A DNA stretch of 27,866 bases, taken from an uncultured Christensenellaceae bacterium (lineage in GTDB: Bacteria > Bacillota > Clostridia > Christensenellales > UBA3700). Below are positions 1-7,688 of the stretch, in pieces. The notes beneath the pieces are model-generated. The model made no database searches. It was not told where the DNA came from and saw only the letters and a list, made by a program, of their open reading frames with translations. Within the stretch, counting starts at the first letter, position 1. Every line of letters begins with the position of its first letter. The position numbers and the translations under genes are program-made. The DNA lies in assembly GCA_910588545.1 (NCBI GenBank), contig CAJUOU010000009.1:1-27866 (forward strand). The letters are read 5' to 3'.

Positions 1-2
1 CA

Positions 3-215
3 GATGGTGCCGCAGGACCAACAGGACCAACAGGTGCAACAGGTGCGGACGGAGCCGCAGGCCCAACAGGACCAACGGGAGCAACAGGTGCAGATGGTGC
101 CGCAGGCCCAATAGGACCAACCGGTCCAACAGGTGCAGATGGTGCCGCAGGACCAACAGGACCAACAGGTGCAACAGGTGCGGACGGAGCTGCAGGTCCA
201 ACAGGACCAACAGGT
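3..215 (+). repeat. 45-bp tandem repeats encoding Gly-X-Y triplets
   Basis: A 45-base unit (15 residues, DGAAGPTGPTGATGA) begins at 3, 48, 93, 138 and 183, the last copy partial. The third copy varies (GPIGPTGPTGA). The copies are near-identical at DNA level, so slippage or recombination could change the length of the collagen stalk. The array probably continues to the left of the window. Confidence 0.9.
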
Positions 216-647
216 GTAGCAAATTTAAATGCTTATGGCGGATTGTATAATGCAACTCCACAAACATTGAATTTGACTATTGGCGGAACAACTCAGCTTC
301 CTATTGCTGCAACTATGCCATTGAAAAATGTAACTTACAGCACTCCTGCCAATACAATTACAGTTGCAAATGCAGGTGTTTATGAGATAAATTACTATAC
401 AAATTTATCAGCGGCTTTGGGTACAACGGTAACATTGTCTGTTAGAAGAAACGGAACGGCGATACCACAAGCAACTTTATCACGAGTATTGGCAGTCGGT
501 GTAGGCTCTCTTTATAACGGAAGTGTATTGGTTGCCCTTAATGCAGGAGATGTGATTGATATGGCAATTTCTGCATTACTTGCAGTTGGTGTAACTTTGG
601 GTGGCGGCGTAAACACCACTTTAACTGTTAAACAATTAGATGTTTAA
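3..647 (+). CDS. Collagen-like repeat surface/exosporium protein, 3' part
   Basis: The gene is open at the left window edge; 214 codons are visible. The first ~71 residues are Gly-X-Y triplets (GPT, GAT, GAD, GAA), which should form a collagen-like triple helix. After the junction GVANLNAYGG comes a ~140-residue beta-rich domain ending in TLTVKQLDV. Its alternating hydrophobic pattern (AGVYEINYYTNLSA, LNAGDVIDM) resembles the C-terminal trimerising domain of BclA-type exosporium glycoproteins (TNF/C1q-like fold). By family analogy it would be a filament on the spore or cell surface. A hairpin terminator follows. The start and any N-terminal targeting sequence lie outside the window. The family is clear; the spore location is an inference supported by gpr in the same window. 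Confidence 0.85.
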   Translation, partial: DGAAGPTGPTGATGADGAAGPTGPTGATGADGAAGPIGPTGPTGADGAAGPTGPTGATGADGAAGPTGPTGVANLNAYGGLYNATPQTLNLTIGGTTQLPIAATMPLKNVTYSTPANTITVANAGVYEINYYTNLSAALGTTVTLSVRRNGTAIPQATLSRVLAVGVGSLYNGSVLVALNAGDVIDMAISALLAVGVTLGGGVNTTLTVKQLDV

Positions 648-721
648 TATTGTAATACTATTTTAAATATCAATAAAACAAATAGTATGTTAAATATTAA
701 ATAAATTTTTATTTTAAATTG

Positions 722-751
722 CAAGGGAGTATTTAGGTACTTCCTTGTTTT
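722..751 (+). terminator. Terminator of the collagen-like gene
   Basis: CAAGGGAGTA (722-731) pairs with TACTTCCTTG (738-747) in a 10-bp stem with one G-T pair and a 6-base loop, followed by TTTTAT. An AT-only 9-bp inverted repeat (655-663/680-688) lies upstream without a T-run. Confidence 0.7.
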
Positions 752-821
752 ATAGCAGATTTTAAAAATCAAAAATAAAGGTAAATTGTAAAAAAAATCA
801 TAAAGATATTTCAAAAATATC

Positions 822-850
822 TTGACAAAGCAAAATGGTGGGTGTATAAT
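822..850 (+). promoter_or_regulatory. Sigma-A promoter of the leader-peptide transcript
   Basis: TTGACA (822-827), a 17-base spacer and TATAAT (845-850): both hexamers are consensus. Transcription should start near 857, immediately ahead of the AAAGGAGA ribosome site (861-868) of the leader peptide. Confidence 0.88.
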
Positions 851-874
851 GACAAAAAACAAAGGAGAGCGGCT

Positions 875-955
875 ATGCTAAAAAATATTTGTGTCTATAA
901 CATTTATTTTTATATTTACGTTGGTAACAAGTTATCAAGGTCGCTTTTGCATTAA
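875..955 (+). CDS. Tyrosine-rich leader peptide (26 aa)
   Basis: A small reading frame with ATG at 875, TAA at 953-955 and a strong ribosome site AAAGGAGA six bases upstream. Residues 7-15 read VYNIYFYIY, so four of nine residues are Tyr (codons at 896, 905, 911, 917), with three Ile in the peptide as the next most repeated candidate. The last third of the frame contains AAGGTCGC, which can pair with the terminator's 5' arm. This is the layout of a ribosome-stalling leader peptide. No secretion or toxin character is evident. The downstream genes (aromatic-type aminotransferase, TyrRS) fit tyrosine sensing. The function is inferred; the reading frame, ribosome site and hairpins are directly visible. 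Confidence 0.75.
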   Translation: MLKNICVYNIYFYIYVGNKLSRSLLH

Positions 956-1010
956 TATTAAATTGGCAATTTAACCAAACGGCGACCTTAAATATGGTCG
1001 CCTTTTTTTT
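937..1010 (+). promoter_or_regulatory. Transcription attenuator (antiterminator/terminator)
   Basis: Segment 1 AAGGTCGC (937-944) is complementary over 8 bp to segment 2 GCGACCTT (982-989). Segment 2 (GGCGACC, 981-987) also pairs over 7 bp with segment 3 GGTCGCC (996-1002), followed by eight T. The two pairings exclude each other. A ribosome stalled at the Tyr codons (896-919) would leave segment 1 free, so the antiterminator forms and transcription continues. A ribosome reaching the stop at 953 would cover segment 1, so the terminator forms. A small hairpin (958-964/968-974) lies between them. No T-box motif is present. Confidence 0.75.
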
Positions 1011-1204
1011 ATTGTAAAATAGTTATAATCATACTTATAAGTTTTTAATACCGATTTTTGTAGTGTTTTTTAAAATAATTTTAGATACATATCAAAAACG
1101 TATTTATTTACGATTGTCGTTAAAATGTAGCATTTTGTTTTTTATTATTTTTTAGTAGTTTTTGATTATAACAGTAAAAATTGAAAAAAATCTATTTATT
1201 TTTC

Positions 1205-1233
1205 TTGTAATATATTTTATTTGGTGTTATAAT
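1205..1233 (+). promoter_or_regulatory. Second promoter, directly ahead of the aminotransferase
   Basis: TTGTAA (1205-1210), a 17-base spacer and TATAAT (1228-1233), then GTGAGG seven bases ahead of ATG 1258. The stretch 1011-1204 holds no gene that I can see, only AT-rich DNA. The aminotransferase may therefore be expressed both from here and by read-through of the attenuator. Confidence 0.6.
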
Positions 1234-1257
1234 AATAAAATAATGTGAGGTATCGGT

Positions 1258-2463
1258 ATGGAATATGTTTATAGTGACAGAGTGAAAAATTTAGGCGGCA
1301 ATGCCATTAGGGAAATTTTTAAATTACTTCAAGACCCGGAAGTTATTTCGTTTGCAGGTGGTTTTCCTACAAAAACTACATTGCCGACAGAGCTTATTGC
1401 GGACATTACCAACAAGTTGATGACAAGTGATAAAGCGCAGGACATTTTGCAGTATGGCGAGACTGAGGGATACAGACCTTTACGACTTGCCGCCATAGAC
1501 TATGTCAAAAGATACGGCATTGAAAATATAGATATCGATAACACTTTGATTATAAGTGGAGGTCAACAAGGCATTGATTTGACATTTAAGTCTTTTGTCA
1601 ACAAAGGGGACGTTGTGCTTGTGGAAGACCCTACATATCTTGCAAGTCTACATATTCTAAAGACTTACGAAGGAGTTCCTGTAGGCGTAAAATCGGGCGA
1701 TAACGGTCTTGATATTAAAGATTTGGAAGATAAAATAATAAAGTATAATCCTAAAGTTTTATATGTGGTACCTACTTTTTCCAATCCTACAGGCAGAACT
1801 TACAGCGTGGAAAATAGGAAAGCTATTGCAGAGCTTACCGCTAAATACAATGTTATGGTTCTCGAAGATGACCCTTATTCCGAGCTTAGATTTAGCGGGG
1901 AGAGAGTGCCTAGCATAAAGTCTTTCGATAAGGTGGGCAATGTAACATATATCACTTCGTTCAGCAAGACATTGGCACCGGGACTACGTACAGGTATTGC
2001 AATAGGTGCAAAGGAAGTTATACGTAAAATGACAATAGGCAAGCAAGCAACCGATGTACATACTTGTTCGTTATCGCAAGCAATTATCGACTACTTTTTA
2101 CGAAACAATTCCATGGACGAAAGACTTGAGGAATTAAAAGCTGTGTATTTGGAGAAAAAGACCGCAATGCTAAACGCAATCAAAAAATATATGCCTGCGG
2201 AATTTAGATACACGAATCCTGACGGCGGATTGTTTATTTACGGAGAATTTGACGAAAGTTTGGGAATTAATACGTTGGAAGTGTTCCCTGAACTTGTCAA
2301 AAAATATAAAGTTGCTTATGTATCGGGCTATAGCTTTTATGCGGGAGAAAACAAGTTCAATACTTTGAGGCTTAATTATTCAAATGCAAGCTTAGAGCAA
2401 ATTGATGATGGTATTTGCAAAATGGGTAAGTTTTTTAAAGAATTGCTTGCCGCAAAACAATAA
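1258..2463 (+). CDS. PLP-dependent aminotransferase, class I/II (aromatic/2-aminoadipate type)
   Basis: A 401-residue fold-type I aminotransferase transferring amino groups between an amino acid and a 2-oxo acid in the cytoplasm. Visible elements are the N-terminal SFAGGFPTKTTLP, substrate loop LQYGETEGYRPLR, SGGQQGIDL, PTFSNPTGR with Asn176, EDDPY with Asp204 and Tyr207 (cofactor ring contacts), the Schiff-base lysine Lys237 in SFSKTLAPGLR, and a C-terminal NTLRLNYS carboxylate-binding Arg. The pattern is that of the LysN/ARO8/MocR-like subgroup, whose members often act on aromatic amino acids, 2-aminoadipate or leucine. The exact substrate cannot be read from sequence. Its place behind a Tyr-rich leader and 77 bases ahead of tyrS makes aromatic amino acids plausible. 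Confidence 0.9.
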   Translation: MEYVYSDRVKNLGGNAIREIFKLLQDPEVISFAGGFPTKTTLPTELIADITNKLMTSDKAQDILQYGETEGYRPLRLAAIDYVKRYGIENIDIDNTLIISGGQQGIDLTFKSFVNKGDVVLVEDPTYLASLHILKTYEGVPVGVKSGDNGLDIKDLEDKIIKYNPKVLYVVPTFSNPTGRTYSVENRKAIAELTAKYNVMVLEDDPYSELRFSGERVPSIKSFDKVGNVTYITSFSKTLAPGLRTGIAIGAKEVIRKMTIGKQATDVHTCSLSQAIIDYFLRNNSMDERLEELKAVYLEKKTAMLNAIKKYMPAEFRYTNPDGGLFIYGEFDESLGINTLEVFPELVKKYKVAYVSGYSFYAGENKFNTLRLNYSNASLEQIDDGICKMGKFFKELLAAKQ

Positions 2464-2540
2464 TAAAAATTTTAAGAGCATTTTAACGATTTTTGTAAAT
2501 GCAGTATTAAACTAAAAATGACTTATTATAGGAGAGCGAA

Positions 2541-3758
2541 ATGGAAAAGAAAAATGTAATGGATACTCTAAGGGAACGTGGATTTATCAAGCAAGTAGTG
2601 TATGAGGACGATTTGTACAAAATGCTTGGAGAACAAAGTGTATCCTTTTATATAGGTTTTGACCCTACGGCTGATAGTTTGCATGTAGGACACTTTTTGG
2701 CACTTATGGCAATGGCTCACATGCAAAAAGCGGGACACAAACCTTATGCTTTGGTTGGTGGCGGAACGGGTAAAGTAGGCGACCCAAGTGGCAGAACAGA
2801 TATGCGCCAAATGATGACTAATGATATTATTAATCACAACTGCGAAAGATTTAAAAAGCAAATGAGCAAGTTTTTATCTTTTGACGGGGATAACGGAGTT
2901 GTTATGGTTAACAATGCCGATTGGCTTGATAACCTAAACTATATCGACTTTCTAAGGGAAGTAGGTGTGCATTTTTCTGTTAACAGAATGTTAACTGCGG
3001 AGTGTTTTAAAAAGAGGATGGAAAAAGGGCTGTCATTCCTTGAGTTCAATTATATGCTTATGCAGTCTTACGACTTTTTACACCTTTTCCAAAATTACGG
3101 AGTTGCTTTGCAATGCGGTGGAGATGACCAATGGAGCAATATTTTGGCAGGTGCCGATTTGATAAGAAGAAAGGAGAAAAAGCCTGCTTTTGCAATGACT
3201 TTCCAACTTTTGACCACATCTGAGGGAATCAAAATGGGAAAAACACAAAAAGGTGCTTTGTGGCTTGACAGGGAAAAAACTTCTCCTTACGAATTTTACC
3301 AATATTGGCGAAACATAAACGATGCGGATGTAGAAAACTGTTTGAAGTTGTTGACATTTGTAGAGCTTGATGAAATCGAAGAGCTTTGCAAACACAAAGA
3401 TGAAAGGATAAATGCAGCAAAGGAAAGACTTGCTTTCGAAGTTACAAAAATCGTACATTCGGAGCAAGATGCAATAGAGGCTCAAAACGCAAGCCGTGCA
3501 GCCTTTGTAACAGGCGATAGCGCTAATATGCCGCAAGCGGAAATCGAAAAAGGCATAAATCAAGTTGTTGATATTATGGTTGCAATAAATGTTGCAAAAT
3601 CCAAAGGCGAGGCAAAGAGGCTTATCGAAGGTGGCGGAATCAAGATTGGTGACAATAAAGTAACCGACATTACGGCAACTGTATCCGATGAAGATTTAAA
3701 GGGCGGAATAGTGTTGCATAAAGGCAAAAAAGTACACATAAAAGTAACCGTAAAATGA
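2541..3758 (+). CDS. tyrS: Tyrosyl-tRNA synthetase
   Basis: A 405-residue class I aminoacyl-tRNA synthetase that charges tRNA-Tyr using ATP. The HIGH-type signature is HVGH (residues 48-51) inside YIGFDPTADSLHVGH. The tyrosine/ATP pocket shows GGGTGKVGDPSGR and QCGGDDQWSN, and the KMSKS loop reads KMGKT (231-235). The C-terminal ~70 residues form an S4-type RNA-binding domain (AKRLIEGGGIKIGDNKV). The start is set by AGGAGAGCG just upstream. No T-box lies in the 77-base gap before it, which is unusual for a Clostridia tyrS and fits control from the attenuator at 937-1010 or from the upstream gene's promoter. It overlaps the next gene by 4 bases. Confidence 0.97.
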   Translation: MEKKNVMDTLRERGFIKQVVYEDDLYKMLGEQSVSFYIGFDPTADSLHVGHFLALMAMAHMQKAGHKPYALVGGGTGKVGDPSGRTDMRQMMTNDIINHNCERFKKQMSKFLSFDGDNGVVMVNNADWLDNLNYIDFLREVGVHFSVNRMLTAECFKKRMEKGLSFLEFNYMLMQSYDFLHLFQNYGVALQCGGDDQWSNILAGADLIRRKEKKPAFAMTFQLLTTSEGIKMGKTQKGALWLDREKTSPYEFYQYWRNINDADVENCLKLLTFVELDEIEELCKHKDERINAAKERLAFEVTKIVHSEQDAIEAQNASRAAFVTGDSANMPQAEIEKGINQVVDIMVAINVAKSKGEAKRLIEGGGIKIGDNKVTDITATVSDEDLKGGIVLHKGKKVHIKVTVK

Positions 3759-4381
3759 AAATTTACAAACAAGTTGTTACCCCTATCGAGTGTGAAATCG
3801 TTATAAAAAAATCTAAGTTTATAACCAACTTAATACCTGTTTGCGACAGTCTGCAAGCAGAGGCGGAACTTAGCAAAATACGCAAAAAATACTCGGATGC
3901 AACGCATAATTGTTATGCTTATATTTCAAACATAATAGCAACCGAGCAAAGGTTTAGCGACGATGGCGAACCGCAAGGTACAGCGGGCATACCAATGTTG
4001 GAAGTGCTTAAAAAACGTGAGGTTTATTTGACACTTGCGGTTGTTACAAGGTATTTCGGCGGTGTAAAACTTGGTGCAAACGGACTTATAGGTGCTTATA
4101 CCGAAAGTGTATGCCACGCACTTGAAAATGCGGATTTAAGGAAGTTTGTATATAGCACAGTGCAAAAGGCGGAAGTTTCCTATTCCATTGCACCCAAAAT
4201 AGCGCAAATGATAAATGATTTCGGCGGTAGAGTAATAAGCACGGAGTATGACAGCAATGTATGTATTGAATATTCCGTTGAAGAGGGTAAAAGTCAAGAA
4301 CTTTCGGATAAAATGATTGACTTTTGTTCGGGAAAAATTAATATAGAATTTATAAAAAAAGATTTTGTCGATTATGTTTGA
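3755..4381 (+). CDS. YigZ/IMPACT (UPF0029) family protein
   Basis: A 208-residue member of the YigZ/IMPACT family. The hallmark block is RFSDDGEPQGTAGIPMLE, followed by VVTRYFGGVKLGANGLIGAY. The N-terminal ~125 residues are the Impact-N domain and the remainder is the small ferredoxin-like C-terminal domain (YSVEEGKSQELSDKMIDF). Bacterial members are widely conserved but without a settled biochemical role; the eukaryotic relative IMPACT acts in translational control. The start ATG overlaps the tyrS stop (ATGA), so translation is probably coupled, and ilvE follows after 15 bases. Confidence 0.9.
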   Translation: MKIYKQVVTPIECEIVIKKSKFITNLIPVCDSLQAEAELSKIRKKYSDATHNCYAYISNIIATEQRFSDDGEPQGTAGIPMLEVLKKREVYLTLAVVTRYFGGVKLGANGLIGAYTESVCHALENADLRKFVYSTVQKAEVSYSIAPKIAQMINDFGGRVISTEYDSNVCIEYSVEEGKSQELSDKMIDFCSGKINIEFIKKDFVDYV

Positions 4382-4396
4382 CAAACGGAGGTATAT

Positions 4397-5452
4397 ATGA
4401 AAATCACATTGACCAGCAAACCAAAGGCAAAACCCGATTTTACAAAATTGGGCTTCGGAAAGTATTTTACCGACCACATGTTGTTGATGGAATATCACAA
4501 TGGTGTTTGGGGCGAGCCTGAAATTATCCCTTACGATGATTTTAAAATGAGCCCTGCAACAAATATTTTGCACTACGGACAAGGTATTTTTGAAGGTGTA
4601 AAGGCTTATAAGGATAACGACGGCAACATAACTACTTTCAGAATTGACGAAAATATTAAAAGGATGAACAAAAGTGCAGAAAGACTTTGTATGCCTACAT
4701 TGGATGCAGATGTTGTTATCCCTGCGATATTCGAGCTTATCAAAATTGAAAAAGATTGGATACCTACAGAAAGCGGCACAGCACTTTACATAAGACCTAC
4801 TATGATAGCCGATGACCCTATGCTTGGTGTTCACGCAGCACATAACTACAAATTTTTCGTAATTTTATCTCCTGTAGGTGCATATTATGCAAACGGTTTG
4901 CAACCTACCAAGATTATGGTTGAGGAACATTTTGTTCGTGCACCTCTTGGCGGTACAGGCGAGGCTAAATGTATGGGTAACTATGCAGCAAGTCTGCTTG
5001 CAAGCGAAATTGCAATTTCAAAAGGCTATGACCAAGTACTTTGGCTTGATGCTGTAGAACATAAATATGCCGAGGAAGTTGGTGCAATGAATATGTTTTT
5101 TGTAATTGATGGTGAAGTTATCACACCTGCATTAGTGGGCAGTATTTTACCTGGAATTACAAGAAAATCTTCAATCGAGCTATTAAAGAGCGAGGGATAT
5201 AAGGTTACCGAAAGACGTATTTCTTTGGATGAGGTTGCAAAAGCTTATGATGAGGGCAGATTGAATGAGGCATTTGGTACAGGCACTGCTGCGGTAGTTT
5301 CTCCTGTTGGCGTTATACATTACAATGGTCGCGATATGATTGTCAACAATCAAGAAATGGGACCTATTACAGCTGACTTGTATGAAAAATTGACAGGTAT
5401 CCAATACGGAAAACGCGAGGATAAATTCGGTTGGATTTTTAAAATCAACTGA
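4397..5452 (+). CDS. ilvE: Branched-chain amino acid aminotransferase
   Basis: A 351-residue fold-type IV PLP enzyme interconverting Leu, Ile and Val with their 2-oxo acids, using glutamate/2-oxoglutarate. The family signature MSPATNILHYGQGIFEGVKAY lies near residues 51-71. The Schiff-base lysine is Lys191 in GEAKCMGNYAAS, and EEVGAMNMFF (226-235) contributes the catalytic-face Glu. GSILPGITRKS is the phosphate-binding region. Length and motifs match the ~340-360 residue BCAT group rather than the ~300 residue E. coli IlvE form. A strong GGAGG lies 8 bases upstream. It is the last gene of the cluster and is followed by a strong terminator, so this is the second aminotransferase of an amino-acid-related operon. 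Confidence 0.93.
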   Translation: MKITLTSKPKAKPDFTKLGFGKYFTDHMLLMEYHNGVWGEPEIIPYDDFKMSPATNILHYGQGIFEGVKAYKDNDGNITTFRIDENIKRMNKSAERLCMPTLDADVVIPAIFELIKIEKDWIPTESGTALYIRPTMIADDPMLGVHAAHNYKFFVILSPVGAYYANGLQPTKIMVEEHFVRAPLGGTGEAKCMGNYAASLLASEIAISKGYDQVLWLDAVEHKYAEEVGAMNMFFVIDGEVITPALVGSILPGITRKSSIELLKSEGYKVTERRISLDEVAKAYDEGRLNEAFGTGTAAVVSPVGVIHYNGRDMIVNNQEMGPITADLYEKLTGIQYGKREDKFGWIFKIN

Positions 5453-5533
5453 TTGAAACTTACTTAATCGAATATTCGGATTTAAAATCAACACAAAAAA
5501 CATAATAATAAGCATAATATAAAACAAAAAAAT

Positions 5534-5559
5534 CCCGCAATATTTTTGCGGGGTTTTTT
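5534..5559 (+). terminator. Rho-independent terminator after ilvE
   Basis: CCCGCAA (5534-5540), a 5-base loop, TTGCGGG (5546-5552) and a run of six T. It closes the tyrS-ilvE cluster. Confidence 0.9.
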
Positions 5560-5606
5560 GTTGCACTGTTAAAACCTATAATCAAATCAAGGTTAGTGTA
5601 TAATAG

Positions 5607-5632
5607 AAAAACAGGCACCGATATTTGGTGCC
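5607..5632 (-). terminator. Rho-independent terminator of rpsT
   Basis: On the minus strand GGCACC (5632-5627) and GGTGCC (5619-5614) form a 6-bp stem with a 7-base loop. They are followed by TG and a five-base T-run (A-run 5607-5611 on the plus strand). Confidence 0.8.
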
Positions 5633-5656
5633 CAAACTTAGTTTTATAAAAAATAA

Positions 5657-5923
5657 TTAAGCTTTTGCTTTGTCTAAAGCCTTGCTAAGTCTGCTGATTT
5701 TTCTGCTAGCGTTGTTTTGAGTATAAATACCATCGCTTTTAGCACGGTTAATCAAAGAAATAGCATTTTTCAATAGTTCTTCAGCTTTAGCAATTTCGCC
5801 ATTTTCCAAGGCAACATTAAACTCTTTAATAGCACCTCTTACTCTTGAACGTTTAGCTCTATTTGCCTCATTAGCTTTATTATTAGTAATTACTCTTTTC
5901 TTTTGAGATTTAATATTAGGCAC
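5657..5923 (-). CDS. rpsT: Small ribosomal subunit protein S20 (bS20)
   Basis: An 88-residue basic helical protein that binds 16S rRNA early in 30S assembly. The start MPNIKSQKKRVITNNKANEA and the end ISRLSKALDKAKA are typical of S20. The start codon is GTG (5923-5921), chosen because AAAGGAGA (5938-5931 on the minus strand) sits seven bases ahead. It is a single-gene unit with its own promoter and terminator. It is divergent from gpr and convergent with ilvE. Confidence 0.96.
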   Translation of the reverse strand: MPNIKSQKKRVITNNKANEANRAKRSRVRGAIKEFNVALENGEIAKAEELLKNAISLINRAKSDGIYTQNNASRKISRLSKALDKAKA

Positions 5924-5957
5924 AACAGTATCTCCTTTATATCTTTATTTCCTACTA

Positions 5958-5986
5958 ATTTTAGCATATAAAAAAAGTTTTGGCAA
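5958..5986 (-). promoter_or_regulatory. Promoter of rpsT
   Basis: Minus strand: TTGCCA (5986-5981), a 17-base spacer and TAAAAT (5963-5958), with TG at the extended -10 position (TGC-TAAAAT). Confidence 0.75.
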
Positions 5987-6053
5987 TCATTTTAACCTAA
6001 ATTTTTAATAATTTCGATAATTTTGTCAATAATGCGATTATACGGGAGGATTT

Positions 6054-6746
6054 ATGCAGATAAATAGTGATTTGGCGGTTGAATTTGCGGCAGACTTATT
6101 GCAAAGCAGCAATACAAAGTGCAAAAATACCGATGCTGTGCAAAGGGTGGAAATAACCGAAAAAAGTTTGTTTTCGGACAGGTGCGGTGTTTATTATGAT
6201 ATAAATTGCGAACAGGCAGGGGATGATATCGAAAATATTTTTGCAAACTGCATTTCGGAGTATGGTTACAACACGGATAGAATATTATTTGTGGGGCTTG
6301 GAAATGCAAAATATATCTCGGATGCACTTGGCGAAATGGTGCTAGACAATTTGCCTCCGCCAAATGACCGCACGGCAAAATTTAAACCGCAAGTTGGCAG
6401 AATAACAGGTATAGAGTCGCACGATTTGATAATTTCCGCTAAAAAAATAGTAAAACCAACTGTAATTATTGCGATAGATTCGCTTGCAACAAATGATATC
6501 GCAAAGGTAGGAAAAAGTATTCAAATTACAAATGTAGGGCTAATACCCGGGAGCGGTGTCGGAAATTCGCGAAAAATTTTAACTTCAAAAAGTCTTGGCG
6601 TACCTATTTTGGCAATAGGTGTGCCGTTAGTTGCAAACATTAAAATAAATGAAAACAGAAAGCTTGTTATACCTATAGATATAGAAGATATCGCCGAAAA
6701 ATTGGCAAAAACCATTTCAAATGGCATAAGGCTAATTTTGCACTAA
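6054..6746 (+). CDS. gpr: Germination protease (spore protease GPR), compact form
   Basis: GPR degrades the small acid-soluble proteins that coat spore DNA during germination. Diagnostic blocks are present: INSDLAVE near the start (compare the RTDLAVE pro-region), ILFVGLGNAKYISDALG, GRITGIESHDLI with Asp124, VIIAIDSLATNDI with Asp142, and IQITNVGLIPGSGVGNSRK, then LGVPILAIGVPLV. At 230 residues it is far shorter than Bacillus GPR (~370). The far C-terminal block survives (DIEDIAEKLAKTISNGIRLILH region), so the loss is internal, between the last core strand and the C-terminal helix, rather than a C-terminal truncation. GGGAGG is a strong ribosome site. It shows that the host lineage makes spores. 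murI follows 37 bases later. Confidence 0.9.
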   Translation: MQINSDLAVEFAADLLQSSNTKCKNTDAVQRVEITEKSLFSDRCGVYYDINCEQAGDDIENIFANCISEYGYNTDRILFVGLGNAKYISDALGEMVLDNLPPPNDRTAKFKPQVGRITGIESHDLIISAKKIVKPTVIIAIDSLATNDIAKVGKSIQITNVGLIPGSGVGNSRKILTSKSLGVPILAIGVPLVANIKINENRKLVIPIDIEDIAEKLAKTISNGIRLILH

Positions 6747-6783
6747 TAATATATATAATAGTAATATATTTATTAAGGTGATT

Positions 6784-7551
6784 ATGTTAAAAATAGGAAT
6801 GATTGACAGCGGCATGGGCGGACTTAGCGTGCTTAAAGGCTTGGTAGATAGCGGGGTAAATGCAGAGTATTATTATTTGTACGACAATAAATATCATCCC
6901 TACGGTAGCAAGTCGCAAAGCGAACTTGTAGCAATCGGCTACAGCAATATGCAAAAGTTAATTGACTTTAAAGTAGATATTGTTATAATTGCGTGCAACA
7001 CGCTTACGGCAGGTGCGGTAAGCAAATTAAGAGGGATGTTTGATATTCCTATTATAGGTGTAGAGCCGCCTATAAAACCTGCTACAATGCAGTGTGAAAA
7101 TATACTTTTACTTGCAACTCCGTCCACAGTAAAATCGGATAGAGTGATGGAGATGATGCACAGCTTTACTAACAAAAGTTTTTATTTTCCCGACATGTCC
7201 AAACTTGCAAACTTGATAGAGGAAAATTATAGCAACAAAGATATTATATACCGATTTTTGGCGGATAATTTATCAAAATACAAAAATATTCAAGGTATTG
7301 TAATAGGTTGCACACACTATAATTTTGCAGTGGAGGAAATACAAAAAATTTACCCTAAGTCTAAAGTATTCAGCAACACTGCGGGTGTGGTAAAGCGTAC
7401 CCAATACATAATAAATAAAAACAAATTTATTGTCCCTAACTATCTTGCTGTAAAAGTATATTCTACGGGTAATGAGATTGATATCGAAAAAAAATATTTC
7501 CTTTGCGATTATTTGGGGCTTGGCATAGAGTTTTATGAAAACTTAAAATAA
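6784..7551 (+). CDS. murI: Glutamate racemase
   Basis: A cofactor-independent racemase making D-glutamate for peptidoglycan. The N-terminus KIGMIDSGMGGLSVL carries the Asp-Ser pair. The two catalytic cysteines are in IIACNTLTAGA and IVIGCTHYNF. The length of ~255 residues is normal. A GTG at 6778 is in frame, but ATG 6784 is preferred because AAGGTG (6775-6780) then serves as the ribosome site. A strong hairpin terminator starts two bases after the stop. Confidence 0.93.
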   Translation: MLKIGMIDSGMGGLSVLKGLVDSGVNAEYYYLYDNKYHPYGSKSQSELVAIGYSNMQKLIDFKVDIVIIACNTLTAGAVSKLRGMFDIPIIGVEPPIKPATMQCENILLLATPSTVKSDRVMEMMHSFTNKSFYFPDMSKLANLIEENYSNKDIIYRFLADNLSKYKNIQGIVIGCTHYNFAVEEIQKIYPKSKVFSNTAGVVKRTQYIINKNKFIVPNYLAVKVYSTGNEIDIEKKYFLCDYLGLGIEFYENLK

Positions 7552-7552
7552 C

Positions 7553-7576
7553 AAAAAGCGTTTCGGCGCTTTTTTT
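7553..7576 (+). terminator. Terminator after murI
   Basis: AAAAAGCG (7553-7560), loop TTTCGG and CGCTTTTT with further T to 7576: an 8-bp stem with a U-tract. Confidence 0.88.
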
Positions 7577-7595
7577 GTTGTTTTATCTAAAAAAG

Positions 7596-7624
7596 TGGAC
7601 ATAAAAGTTGCTATATAGTATAAT
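7596..7624 (+). promoter_or_regulatory. Promoter of the DGR accessory cassette
   Basis: TGGACA (7596-7601), a 17-base spacer and TATAAT (7619-7624). It reads into the AAGGAG-ATG at 7689 and on through avd and the template repeat. Confidence 0.6.
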
Positions 7625-7688
7625 TTTATAATGTGTGTAAAAATTTGTAAAGTTTTTATAAAAACTTTAATTTAAATAAGGAGAATTA

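Noticed and set aside
1011..1257. T-box riboswitch upstream of the aminotransferase/tyrS
   Set aside because: No T-box consensus or specifier-loop/terminator architecture is visible; the only terminator hairpin belongs to the leader peptide unit at 981-1010.
4136..4843. 235-codon minus-strand reading frame
   Set aside because: It lies antisense to the YigZ and ilvE genes, is rich in Cys, Phe, Ile and Tyr with no recognisable domain, and has no supporting start.
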